From assembly GCF_900659865.1 (NCBI RefSeq), contig NZ_LR213766.1:25172-89171 (forward strand): a stretch of DNA of 64,000 nucleotides, given 5' to 3'. The position numbers and the translations under genes were made by a program. The DNA is from Hyella patelloides LEGE 07179 (GTDB lineage Bacteria; Cyanobacteriota; Cyanobacteriia; Cyanobacteriales; Xenococcaceae). Shown in pieces: positions 9,305-17,625 of this stretch. Within the stretch, counting starts at the first letter, position 1, and each line of letters starts with the position of its first letter. Below the pieces are notes generated by a model. It was not told the origin of the DNA and did no database searches. It saw nothing but the letters and a program-made list of their open reading frames with translations.

Positions 9305-10416
9305 ACTAAAAGTTATGATAAATTCCTTCTTATAGAATTATTGTAGTGCCAAGTATAGCAAGGTTACGAATCATTGAACATTTAAGTAGCCAGTTCAAAT
9401 AGGCAACAGGCAAAATATTAAACAATTTTTTCAAATCAATTTGCGATCTTTTATCTGTTATATTCTATTGCTTGAGGTTATGGGCAAATATAAGTTCGGG
9501 TAGGGCGCAGTCGCTTTTTGTTACGAATCCATAAATAACTCAATTGAGTATTCAAGCGCGATGGTAAAAAGGCGAAGTACTGTTCACTATTGCATAATCT
9601 GGCGAGAGAAATCGTATACAAGATCGATCTTACACAAAAATAAATTTCAAATCTGAATCAACCAAATTTGTCTTTATTTATACTCATTCACCATAGTGAT
9701 TTTCAATCACTTGGTTGACATCGCTTTTTCCCTTCTTGTTTGCTCGACTATATTTTATCGAACTTATACAAGAAGTCTTATATTCATAGACATTTTCTTG
9801 ATTCGCACAGGCAGTTTAGCCTTCAAAAGAAGGTTTAAAATTAGGAGTTCAGGTAATAAAGCTGAAATTCGCTATGAGTGTTGACTTTTAATACTAGCGG
9901 TTGACTTCCAAATGAAAATATTAGTAATATCAACTAAGTAATATTAACTAAGTAATATCAACTAAATGTAGATGTTTTCATGGTAACTTATTAAAGTTTT
10001 GATGAAGTTTAAGTATAATCAGTTACAATATAATATTGTAATATATCATGAATATACAAGCTATAAGAATCAACAACTTATATTAGAAATAACTAAGTAA
10101 TAGTCAATAATCGAAAAGTGATAAATAAGTTAATAGCTAATACTTTACTCACTTGAGAAGTTCGACAAAAATCAAAATATCAAAAAATACTTAGTTATTA
10201 TCACTAATTCTTTTTTATAAAACCTAACTCTTTAAAATCTCTCTAATAGAAAACTAAGTAATACAAAAGCAATAGACTTTTTTTGTCTGTTGATTGTGTC
10301 TAGTGTTTTGTTAAACTCGCTCTCTCTGATGTCGCGATTAAAAATCACGCCTAGTCACTAGCCAACATGGATCATAGTAAGGGTTCAACAGGATTTAAAA
10401 ATGATTGGATAAGAAA
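9305..10416. other. 1.1-kb AT-rich intergenic region upstream of the glycan cluster
   Basis: No gene is supported; a 62-codon frame at 9696-9884 has no recognisable features and a poor start context. From about 9900 the sequence is very AT-rich and holds five copies of an 11-base motif, AACTAAGTAAT or near, described separately. The region contains the clpB promoter on the left and probably the promoter of the 10.4-kb cluster on the right. Confidence 0.5.
9931..10263. promoter_or_regulatory. Five copies of AACTAAGTAAT upstream of the glycan cluster
   Basis: Copies are at 9931-9944 (CAACTAAGTAATAT), 9945-9958 (TAACTAAGTAATAT, directly adjoining), 10090-10103 (TAACTAAGTAATAG), 10189-10198 (inverse, AATACTTAGTTA) and 10251-10263 (AAACTAAGTAATA). 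A sixth partial copy, CAACTAAATGTA, is at 9959-9970. The motif is a near-palindrome around ACTwAGT. Repeated spacing ahead of a gene cluster suggests protein-binding sites, but AT-rich DNA makes chance recurrence possible. Confidence 0.4.
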
Positions 10417-11643
10417 ATGAATTTAAACCCCAAAATAGATCGCATTCCCTTTAATCTTCCCTTTACTACTGGGAAAGAAATGGAATATATTAAGCAAGCG
10501 ATCGCCACAGAAAAACTGTCAGGTAACGGTAAATTTACTAAGAAGTGTCAAGCCTGGTTAGAATCTCGGATTGGTTGTCAAAAAGCATTATTAACTCATT
10601 CTTGTACGGCTGCTTTGGAAATGACAGCCCTACTTGCTGATATTCAGCCAGGAGATGAGGTGATTATGCCCTCTTATACTTTTGTGTCTACCGCCAATGC
10701 TTTTGTGTTGCGTGGTGGCGTTCCTGTTTTTGTCGATATTCGCCCCGATACCCTAAATCTGGATGAAACAAAAATAGAACAAGCAATTACAGAGAGAACT
10801 AGGGCGATTGTTCCCGTTCACTATGCAGGTGTCAGTTGTGAGATGGACACCATAATGGAAATAGCTCGCAAGCATAACTTATTAGTAATTGAAGATGCTG
10901 CTCAAGGCATGGTTTCTCGGTATAAAGGCAAACCACTAGGTAGTATTGGACACCTCGCAGCAGTCAGTTTTCACGACACTAAGAACATCATCTCAGGAGA
11001 AGGTGGCGCACTTTTAATTAACGATCCTGAGCTAATAGAGCGAGCCGAGATTATTTGGGAAAAGGGAACTAACCGCAGTCAGTTTTTCCGTGGAGAAGTG
11101 GATAAATATAGTTGGGTTGATGTGGGTTCGTCTTACTTACCCAGTGAGATTAATGCTGCTTTTTTGTGGGCGCAGTTAGAACTTGCCGAAGGAATTACCC
11201 GTAAAAGGTTAAGTACTTGGCGTTATTACCATCAGGTATTTAAAAAATTAGAATACGAAGAAATCTTGCATTGCCCGATTATTCCTGACGATTGTCAACA
11301 TAACGGTCATATGTATTATCTGTTACTGGAAGATTTAGCAACTCGCACTGCTTTGATCGAACAACTCAAACGAGAAGGAATTAGTGCCGTCTTTCATTAT
11401 GTGCCTCTCCATGACTCTGTAGCAGGTCAAAAATTTGGACGAGTCGTTGGTGAGATGAAAGTTACCAATGATATTGCAGATCGCTTACTAAGATTACCGA
11501 TGTTTGCCGACATCAGAGAAAGTCAAATGTATGGTGTTAGCAACATTATTGAAGAGTTTTTTGCAGCCTACTCTCATACTTCTAGCGATCGCAATATTTT
11601 TAACAGCAACAATCTAAATAATCTAAATGTAGATGTTGCATAA
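10417..11643 (+). CDS. wecE: DegT-family sugar aminotransferase, WecE/RffA type
   Basis: Along its length it follows E. coli WecE/RffA, which converts dTDP-4-keto-6-deoxyglucose and glutamate to dTDP-4-amino-4,6-dideoxygalactose. Matching blocks are SCTAALEM, DIQPGDEVIMPSYTFVSTAN, VPVHYAGVSCEMDTIM, EDAAQGM, EKGTNRSQFFRGEVDKYSW and VFHYVPLH. The PLP-binding Lys is in FHDTKN (residue 189) and the PLP-ring Asp in IEDAAQ. The next block reads ISGEGGALL, one residue shorter than in WecE. I chose ATG at 10417; a TTG at 10405 in frame would add four residues. It opens the cluster and probably supplies its amino sugar. The dTDP-sugar precursor enzymes are not in the window. Confidence 0.85.
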   Translation: MNLNPKIDRIPFNLPFTTGKEMEYIKQAIATEKLSGNGKFTKKCQAWLESRIGCQKALLTHSCTAALEMTALLADIQPGDEVIMPSYTFVSTANAFVLRGGVPVFVDIRPDTLNLDETKIEQAITERTRAIVPVHYAGVSCEMDTIMEIARKHNLLVIEDAAQGMVSRYKGKPLGSIGHLAAVSFHDTKNIISGEGGALLINDPELIERAEIIWEKGTNRSQFFRGEVDKYSWVDVGSSYLPSEINAAFLWAQLELAEGITRKRLSTWRYYHQVFKKLEYEEILHCPIIPDDCQHNGHMYYLLLEDLATRTALIEQLKREGISAVFHYVPLHDSVAGQKFGRVVGEMKVTNDIADRLLRLPMFADIRESQMYGVSNIIEEFFAAYSHTSSDRNIFNSNNLNNLNVDVA

Positions 11644-11706
11644 GCATGATTGAGATGAATCAACGTAATAAAAGAGTAGGCATTTTAGTAAGTAACATTT
11701 TGAGCA

Positions 11707-12669
11707 ATGGATTTGTCAATCGTCACGACGCTTTACTATTCAAAGCCTTATTTGACGGAATTTTATAGTCGTATTAGTGCTGAAGCCGAGAAAATAACCA
11801 GTAACTACGAAATTATTTTTGTCAATGATGGCTCACCAGATGATTCTTTGGATTTGGTGTTATCTTTTCATCGTCAAGCTCCCAAAGTCAAGGTAATCGA
11901 CTTATCACGTAACTTTGGTCATCATAAAGCAATGATGACTGGTTTAGCCCATGCTAAAGGAAAGTTAGTACTACTTATAGACTGTGATTTAGAAGAAGAA
12001 CCAGAATTATTAGGCAAATTTCATCAAATTTTCCAAGAATCTACCGCAGATGTCGTTTACGGAGTTCAGATTGCTCGTAAAGGTGAGTTATTTGAACGTC
12101 TTAGTGGCGCAATCTTCTGGAAATTGTTTAATGCTTTATCTAGTCACTATGTTCCTGGTAATCAATTAGTCACTAGATTAATGAGTCAAAGGTATGTTCG
12201 CAGTTTGGTGGCTCATAAAGATCGAGAAGTGTTTATTCCTGGTTTGTGGACAATTACGGGCTTTGAACAGATTCCAGTTAAGGTGAAAAAACATAGTAAG
12301 GGTAGTTCAACCTATACTTTAAAGAAAAAAATTGCTCAATTTGTTGATGCAATTACTACTTTTAGTGCGACTCCTCTGGTTTTTAATTTTTACTTGGGGG
12401 GAATAATTGTCCTTTTTGCTACTATTGCGGGTTTAACATTAATTGTCCGTAAACTTATTTGGAATAAGGCTCTTGTGGGCTGGTCATCTTTGATTGTTTC
12501 TATTTGGTTTTTAGGCGGATTGACTATTTTTTGTTTGGGATTAATCGGGATTTACTTGTCTAAAGTTTTTGCTGAAACTAAACAACGTCCTTTTACTGTT
12601 GTTCGGGAAATACACGAATACCAAGAGACAAATATTGAGCAAGATTACTGTATTAATACAAACAACTAA
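11707..12669 (+). CDS. Polyprenyl-phosphate glycosyltransferase (GT2, ArnC/GtrB-like)
   Basis: A 320-residue GT2 enzyme. The GT-A domain opens with LSIVTTLYYSKPYL and has NDGSPDDS (40-47), SRNFGHHKAMMTGL, the metal-binding DCD at 92-94 and the acceptor-side GLWTITGFEQIPV region. KKHSKGSSTYTLKKK precedes two transmembrane helices (about 226-248 and 260-285). This layout is that of DPM1/ArnC/GtrB enzymes, which load a nucleotide-activated sugar onto undecaprenyl phosphate at the cytoplasmic face. Beside a WecE-type aminotransferase, the likely donor is a dTDP-amino sugar, which is an inference. The start lies 63 bases after the aminotransferase stop. Confidence 0.85.
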   Translation: MDLSIVTTLYYSKPYLTEFYSRISAEAEKITSNYEIIFVNDGSPDDSLDLVLSFHRQAPKVKVIDLSRNFGHHKAMMTGLAHAKGKLVLLIDCDLEEEPELLGKFHQIFQESTADVVYGVQIARKGELFERLSGAIFWKLFNALSSHYVPGNQLVTRLMSQRYVRSLVAHKDREVFIPGLWTITGFEQIPVKVKKHSKGSSTYTLKKKIAQFVDAITTFSATPLVFNFYLGGIIVLFATIAGLTLIVRKLIWNKALVGWSSLIVSIWFLGGLTIFCLGLIGIYLSKVFAETKQRPFTVVREIHEYQETNIEQDYCINTNN

Positions 12670-13402
12670 AAATCAATAAGTAAAACACAAAAACAGTAAT
12701 ATCTTTTGAAGTTTACTATACAAGATTTATCTTATTTTATATTACGTTAAGAAGCAATTACAAAATTATCAGGCTTCTTGCATAAATGATTAAGCTCAAC
12801 ATTATCCGCAGATGGATATAGATAACCTAAGATAAGTTTTAATTGTAAATTGACTTTTGTAAGATTTTTATTGTTTTGATAATTTTAAACACAGTAAACT
12901 GAATTATTAGTTTTTGTTGGATGATTTATCTTGTTTTTTGAAGTTTGTAATAAATCATATTTTCTTTTTTAATTAATATTTTTTAAGCATAGTACTGCTT
13001 AAGCTTACTTAATTAATTTCTTCAAGTATTTCCAAAGAGAAAAACTTTATAGCAATCAATAATCTTATAGTCCATCAAAATTTGCTCTTTATGATTATCA
13101 AAATAAACTCAATATTTTTATTATTAGTAAGACAAACTGCTCAAAAGCAAATTAGGTGAGATAAAAGTAATTTAAATAATCGCGATCGCCTTAAAAATAA
13201 ATAATAGTAAAGCCAATTTACTAATCGTAATTAAAACAATAAAATCATGACTTTAGCAACCAAAGCTGAAGCTAAAACTTTAGATAATTTAACCTTAAAA
13301 TGTATTTAAATATTATATAAAAAAATGATAATTTAACGCCAGATGTCGAGATTTAATAACTGATTTATTGAGTTTAAAAAGTTGTTAATTAATTATTGAA
13401 AA
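12670..13402. other. 733-base AT-rich gap within the glycan cluster
   Basis: No gene is supported. The stretch is AT-rich with one HIP1-like site (GCGATCGCC near 13183). A 20-codon frame starts at 13247 (MTLATKAEAKTLDNLTLK) without a recognisable family. The size of the gap suggests either a second promoter for the downstream half of the cluster or a lost gene. Confidence 0.4.
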
Positions 13403-14506
13403 ATGAAAAAAATCAGTTCGATAAGTCAAATAATCTACTTATTAATTTTATTTGTTGCTACCTTAATTATTCTGATTCGGTTTTATCCCAGTCAGACATC
13501 TAACAGTAATGTTATGTTATCTACTACTAATTTTCCCCAACAAGAATGGCAATATTTGATACCAGCAGAAGCTGGCATTGATTCTATTCGTTGGAAATGG
13601 TGGAATAAAACTCAAAAACCCCAAGGCTCTAGTAAATTTGGCGAACAACATAATGAGAATCAATGGGGAGTAGTTTTAGCGAAAAATGGCTACATAATTC
13701 AAACTTGGGGCAATCCAGACTACTTATATCAAAGTGCTTCTGTGGGCAAAGCATTTACTAAAATTGCTCTTCAGTTAGCTGTAGATGAAGGTTTGATCGG
13801 TAGTGAAAACGATCTGGTAAGGGATTATTGGACGGGAGAGACGCAACTTACCGCTAGCCATCAGTATCTCAACCAAGGTCATCATCGCTCCCTTACTTTT
13901 AAGCATCTTTGGGAACATCGAGGAGGTTTTCCGATCAGCAATGGTTATTACTGGCTCAACAAGCAAGACATCCCCCAATGGGCAAACTATACAGGCGATC
14001 CAATTCAAGATAACTACGCTCATATCGAACCTGGAACAGAATACTCCTACGCTAGTGGCGGTTATTGGCGTTTAACCCAAGCTTTGACTGCTATTTGGGG
14101 TCGAAGTCTCAAAGATGTCTTGGATGAAAAACTGTTTAGCAAAATGGACATTTCTGGGGACAGATGGGATTGGCTATCAGGAAAAGAAGTTCACGACAAC
14201 GTTAATTTTTATCCCGAAATGCCCAATTACGGTGCTTTTATCGATCCTCCCTACGAAATTGCTGCTAATCCCTGTGTCGGTGGAGGCGGTTGGGTGGTCA
14301 TGAGTCCCAAAGATTTAGCCCGTGTCGGACTGTTAATTAGTACTGGGGGTATGTGGCGCGGAGAAAGATTGATTAGCGATACAGAACTTTTAGCAGGACA
14401 TAGAGGAGGTAATAACAGCAATTTATTGGTCAAAAATGATTTTGTTTGGGCGCAAGTTACTACTCAAGGTATCGAGATACCTAACTTTTTGTGGGGAAAC
14501 AAATAA
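13403..14506 (+). CDS. Membrane-anchored serine hydrolase (beta-lactamase/class C family)
   Basis: A 367-residue protein with an N-terminal hydrophobic anchor (residues about 9-28), so the catalytic domain should face the periplasm. Ser113-V-G-Lys116 is the S-x-x-K nucleophile motif and YSYASGGYWRL (about 214-224) the second, Tyr-containing motif. A late GHRGG may stand for the K/H-T/x-G motif, although the chain ends soon after it. Members hydrolyse esters, amides or D-peptides. Here removal or transfer of an acyl group on a glycan is plausible but unproven. The TAA stop touches the ATG of the ATP-grasp gene, so the two are translationally coupled. No strong ribosome binding site precedes the ATG. 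Confidence 0.75.
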   Translation: MKKISSISQIIYLLILFVATLIILIRFYPSQTSNSNVMLSTTNFPQQEWQYLIPAEAGIDSIRWKWWNKTQKPQGSSKFGEQHNENQWGVVLAKNGYIIQTWGNPDYLYQSASVGKAFTKIALQLAVDEGLIGSENDLVRDYWTGETQLTASHQYLNQGHHRSLTFKHLWEHRGGFPISNGYYWLNKQDIPQWANYTGDPIQDNYAHIEPGTEYSYASGGYWRLTQALTAIWGRSLKDVLDEKLFSKMDISGDRWDWLSGKEVHDNVNFYPEMPNYGAFIDPPYEIAANPCVGGGGWVVMSPKDLARVGLLISTGGMWRGERLISDTELLAGHRGGNNSNLLVKNDFVWAQVTTQGIEIPNFLWGNK

Positions 14507-15853
14507 ATGCAACAACATCACCAACAAAAGCTACTGATATTGGGTGCAAGACAGATGCAATTGCCAGCTTTTCAAGCTGCTAGAGAATTAGGTTTGTTTG
14601 TAATTGCTATTGACCCTTCACCTCATGCTGTGGGTTTAACTTTAGCAGATTGTTCTTATAACTACGATCTAGCAGATGAAGCAGCCATTTTGACTGTGGC
14701 AAAGCAGCATTCTATCGATGGCATCTTAACTTTAGCTGCGGACTATCCAGTACCAATGGTAGCGAAAGTATCTCAGCAACTTAACATCCCAGGATTAAGT
14801 AAAACGGCTGCGATGGTTTCTACGAATAAAGCCCAAATGCGAAAGGTTTTACAAACAAAAGGAATCACAATTCCCCAATGGCGAGAAACCAGAACACTTA
14901 ACCAAGCTCTAGAAGCAGTAAGAAATTTCCAAGGTGGGGTCATTGTCAAACCCGCAGATAGTTCGGGAGGGAGGGGTGTGACTTTGATTGAGAGTGATAC
15001 TACAGATGAAACTATATCTAAAGCCTTTTACAAAGCCCTGAATTTTAGTCAACAGGGTAAAGTGATGGTCGAAGAATTTATTGCAGGAAAAGAAATTTCG
15101 GTAGAAGCCATTACTATCAAGGGTAAAACAGAAATTGTACGTATCACCGATAAACTAACCACTGAAGCTCCTTTCTTTGTGGAAATCGGTCACAGTCAAC
15201 CCAGCCAACTATCAGCAAAGGAAAAAGAACAGGTTACACAATTAACCCTCGCAGGAATTGCAGCTTTAGAAATCGATAACACTGCTAGTCACACAGAAAT
15301 TCGCTTTTCAGGCGATCTCGCAAAGCGAGCCAGCAAAGCTGACCGCTTAGCACCTCAGCGAAGCCGAGATCGCCCTTACATAATTGAAATCGGTGCGCGG
15401 TTAGGGGGTGGTTACATTACTTCCCATCTTGTACCCCTTTCCTGTGGAGTGGATTTGGTCAAAGCTACATTACAACTAGCCATCGGTGAAACTCCTAATC
15501 TGCAACCAACTAAAGATTGTGGCTCGGCAATTCGTTTTTTGCGCCCCGATCCTGGTCAAGTAATTGATATTCAAGGAGTTGCAGCAGCCCAAAAAGTTGC
15601 AGAAATCACAGAAGTTGTTGTAGAAGTCACCCCAGGAAAGCTCATCAAACCCTTACGAGATGCTACCGCCAGAGTGGGTTATGTAATTAGTAAAGGAAAA
15701 AATGCGATCGCAGCTATTCAAAACGCCGAAACTGCCAAAAATTTGATTCAAATCAATACTTGGAAAAATCAAGAAGTCAGGAAGATGAAGAATGTAATAA
15801 ATAGGGAAAAATCAACAACAAGCAATCAACCACTAACCACTAACCAATTATGA
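14507..15853 (+). CDS. ATP-grasp ligase with an in-frame repeat insert
   Basis: A 448-residue protein of the carbamoyl-phosphate synthase-like ATP-grasp class, which joins a carboxylate to an amine through an acyl phosphate. The N-terminal pre-ATP-grasp domain (LLILGARQMQLPAFQAA) is followed by the nucleotide-binding block GGVIVKPADSSGGRGVTLI (about 143-161), VMVEEFIAGKEISVEA (187-201), SHTEIRF and IIEIGARLGGGYI. The last two flank the metal/catalytic region and are separated by an insert of 18 residues, 271-288, encoded by a dispersed repeat. Without it the chain reads RFSGDRPYIIEIGARLGGGY. The last residues (STTSNQPLTTNQL) come from heptamer-type repeats. The ATGA overlap at 15850 couples it to the amidohydrolase. 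The amine acceptor may be the amino sugar. Confidence 0.85.
   Translation: MQQHHQQKLLILGARQMQLPAFQAARELGLFVIAIDPSPHAVGLTLADCSYNYDLADEAAILTVAKQHSIDGILTLAADYPVPMVAKVSQQLNIPGLSKTAAMVSTNKAQMRKVLQTKGITIPQWRETRTLNQALEAVRNFQGGVIVKPADSSGGRGVTLIESDTTDETISKAFYKALNFSQQGKVMVEEFIAGKEISVEAITIKGKTEIVRITDKLTTEAPFFVEIGHSQPSQLSAKEKEQVTQLTLAGIAALEIDNTASHTEIRFSGDLAKRASKADRLAPQRSRDRPYIIEIGARLGGGYITSHLVPLSCGVDLVKATLQLAIGETPNLQPTKDCGSAIRFLRPDPGQVIDIQGVAAAQKVAEITEVVVEVTPGKLIKPLRDATARVGYVISKGKNAIAAIQNAETAKNLIQINTWKNQEVRKMKNVINREKSTTSNQPLTTNQL
15311..15374 (+). repeat. 54-base in-frame insert splitting a HIP1 site in the ATP-grasp gene
   Basis: The ends form a 10-base inverted repeat: GGCGATCTCG (15311-15320) and CGAGATCGCC (15365-15374). 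Removing 54 bases restores GGCGATCGCC and the frame, with GATC at both junctions. The interior has CTCGCAAAGCGAG and CAGCGAAGCCGAGATCGC. The latter resembles the segment in the TolC gene (23615-23656) and the end of the repeat near 2300. Confidence 0.7.
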
Positions 15854-16641
15854 AATTTTTTGATTCTCTAACCCATGCTACCGCCGATGGCACTTGGCTA
15901 GGCGGAACAAGATACGATGCCAGTTTAGACCGTTTATTAAGAGAAATGGAGCAGCAAGCCTATCGCGCTTGTTTAGTTAATATAGCTGGTTATCAAGATA
16001 ACGAAACCTTGGCAGAATTTGCCAGTAAATATCCCGATCTTTTTGTGCCAATTGCGGGCTTTGACCCTTCAGAATACAAAGATTTAGCTCAAATAGAGTC
16101 AGAAATCAAGACATTTAGCGATCGCGGTTTTGCAGGAATTAAGCTCCATCCCCGTCTGAACTCTTACGATCCGTTGGATGAAAGGTGTATTGCCACTATA
16201 TCGATGGCGGGGAAGCACAACTTAGTAATTTTCCTCGATACCCTATTTCGCCAAAAACAAGTAATTACCCGTCACCCTGCGGATGTTATAGATGCGATCT
16301 CTATTAAATGTCCTCAAACCAAAATTGTCTTATTACACGGTGGAGGCGGTCATCTTTTGGATATCTACGAAATTGTCAGAATGCGTGAAAAACTACTGCT
16401 AGATGTTTCTTTTACGATGATGCGTTATGCAGGTAGCTCTATCGATTTAGATATCAGCTTTTTGTGTCGCACCCTCGATTTACGTTTAACAGTAGGTTCT
16501 GATTTTCCCGAATACACGCCATTGCAAGCAAAACAGCAATTACTCAAGCTAACCCCCGACTTACCTTCAAAAAAACTAGAAAATATTTGTTTTCGCAATT
16601 TAGAAAAACTATTTCAAGATTGGCAAGGGTTTAGACAGTAA
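15850..16641 (+). CDS. Amidohydrolase (metal-dependent TIM-barrel hydrolase)
   Basis: A 263-residue protein of the amidohydrolase-2 type. Metal-site candidates in order are D-S-L-T-H in the first strand (residues 5-9, a spaced variant of D-x-H), GIKLHPR (His in strand 4), LLHGGGGH and GSDFPE (late Asp). ISMAGKHNLVIFLDT and KTFSDRGFAGIKL are typical of the family. It should hydrolyse a C-N, C-O or C-C bond, or act as a decarboxylase. The substrate is unknown. The overlap of its start with the ATP-grasp stop implies co-translation, so the two may act on the same intermediate. Confidence 0.8.
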   Translation: MKFFDSLTHATADGTWLGGTRYDASLDRLLREMEQQAYRACLVNIAGYQDNETLAEFASKYPDLFVPIAGFDPSEYKDLAQIESEIKTFSDRGFAGIKLHPRLNSYDPLDERCIATISMAGKHNLVIFLDTLFRQKQVITRHPADVIDAISIKCPQTKIVLLHGGGGHLLDIYEIVRMREKLLLDVSFTMMRYAGSSIDLDISFLCRTLDLRLTVGSDFPEYTPLQAKQQLLKLTPDLPSKKLENICFRNLEKLFQDWQGFRQ

Positions 16642-16692
16642 ACAGTTATCAGTTATCAGAAGCTAGTAACTTTTTTTGGAAAATACTTAATT

Positions 16693-17475
16693 ATGAAAAA
16701 AATTGATTGGCAAAAACATTTTGATGAATTAGATCGCGACGGTTTTACCATTGTTCCCGATATCGTCGAACGTACGACAGAAATAGCAGAACTTAAATCC
16801 CAAGTTTTAGATGCAATTAAAGTTGATGCAGAAGAATACATGGGTTTACCAGGGAAAGAAGAGTTTATTGTTTTGGACTTGGTAACTAGAGGCTCGGCTT
16901 TTTTGCGCCTGTTAGAAAATGAAAAGATGCATCACTTTTTCTCTCACTTTTTAGGAGATAGCTGTATTCTTTATTCCTTTACTTCTACGGTGTTAATACC
17001 CAATCAGCATCACTACACCTCTAATATTCATACTGATATGCCTCGGTTAATCCCTGGATACCATCTAGGATTGTTAATGACTTTGGCTCTGGATGACTTT
17101 ACCGAAGAAAACGGCGCAACTTACTATTTACCAGGTTCACATCGCTCTATAGAACGACCTACCGATGAAGAATTTTATGGCAATTCAGTTCGCGTAAAGC
17201 GCAAAGCAGGAGATGCAGCTTTCTTTCATCCTAGAGTATGGCACGCAGGAGGTACTAATAAAACTGAGGATATTCGTTCGGGTTGCACTGTGTATGCTTG
17301 TCGCTCTTGGATGCGTCAAAGATTCGACTTTCCTCGCATGGTAAATGAAGATATTTTGTCTCAACTAGGAGAAAGAGGTAAAGCTTTCCTTGGCTATAAC
17401 GTCCGCGTCCCTACGAATTTAAAAGAATTCTACTTACCTCCTGAAAAGAGATTGTATAAAGCAGGACAGGGATGA
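16693..17475 (+). CDS. Phytanoyl-CoA dioxygenase (PhyH) family Fe(II)/2OG oxygenase
   Basis: A 260-residue non-haem iron oxygenase. The facial triad is visible as His113-T-Asp115 (NIHTDMPRL) with His184 (RVWHAGG). Arg195 (EDIRSG) is positioned to bind 2-oxoglutarate. LALDDFTEENGATYYLPGSH is the family's core block. PhyH enzymes hydroxylate small molecules, lipids or sugars using O2 and 2-oxoglutarate. No signal peptide is seen, so it works in the cytoplasm, before any export of the product. The 3' end runs into heptamer-like repeats (GGATGAAGGATGAGG near 17470). It lies 51 bases after the amidohydrolase. Confidence 0.85.
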   Translation: MKKIDWQKHFDELDRDGFTIVPDIVERTTEIAELKSQVLDAIKVDAEEYMGLPGKEEFIVLDLVTRGSAFLRLLENEKMHHFFSHFLGDSCILYSFTSTVLIPNQHHYTSNIHTDMPRLIPGYHLGLLMTLALDDFTEENGATYYLPGSHRSIERPTDEEFYGNSVRVKRKAGDAAFFHPRVWHAGGTNKTEDIRSGCTVYACRSWMRQRFDFPRMVNEDILSQLGERGKAFLGYNVRVPTNLKEFYLPPEKRLYKAGQG

Positions 17476-17625
17476 AGGATGAGGAAGGAGGATTTTTGTA
17501 AGTAATGAGTAAATACAAAGTAGCGAATAGCAAGTAACAAGTAGCAAGTAATAACTTAAAGCTTAGAGCTTATAGCTTACAGCTAAAAAACAACGAGCCA
17601 TCAGCAACCAACAATTAACAAAAAA
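17476..17625. repeat. Heptamer-type repeats between the two oxygenase genes
   Basis: The spacer is made of degenerate short repeats: GGATGAGGAAGGAGGA, GTAATGAGTAAATAC, AGTAACAAGTAGCAAGTAAT and AGCTTAGAGCTTATAGCTTA. Similar material recurs at 19732-19816, 46685-46716 and 54355-54415. No start signal for another gene is seen. Confidence 0.5.

Noticed and set aside
9696..9884. 62-codon frame upstream of the glycan cluster
   Set aside because: Hydrophobic start but no recognised family, no clear ribosome binding site, and it sits in a repeat-bearing AT-rich region.
11646..11768. 40-codon frame (MIEMNQRNKRVGILVSN) overlapping the GT2 start
   Set aside because: It overlaps the well-supported glycosyltransferase frame by about 60 bases and matches no family. 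A leader peptide role cannot be excluded, but nothing supports it.
13403..14506. Antibiotic-resistance beta-lactamase
   Set aside because: Only the broad serine hydrolase motifs are present; the membrane anchor, position in a glycan cluster and lack of a clear third motif do not support resistance.
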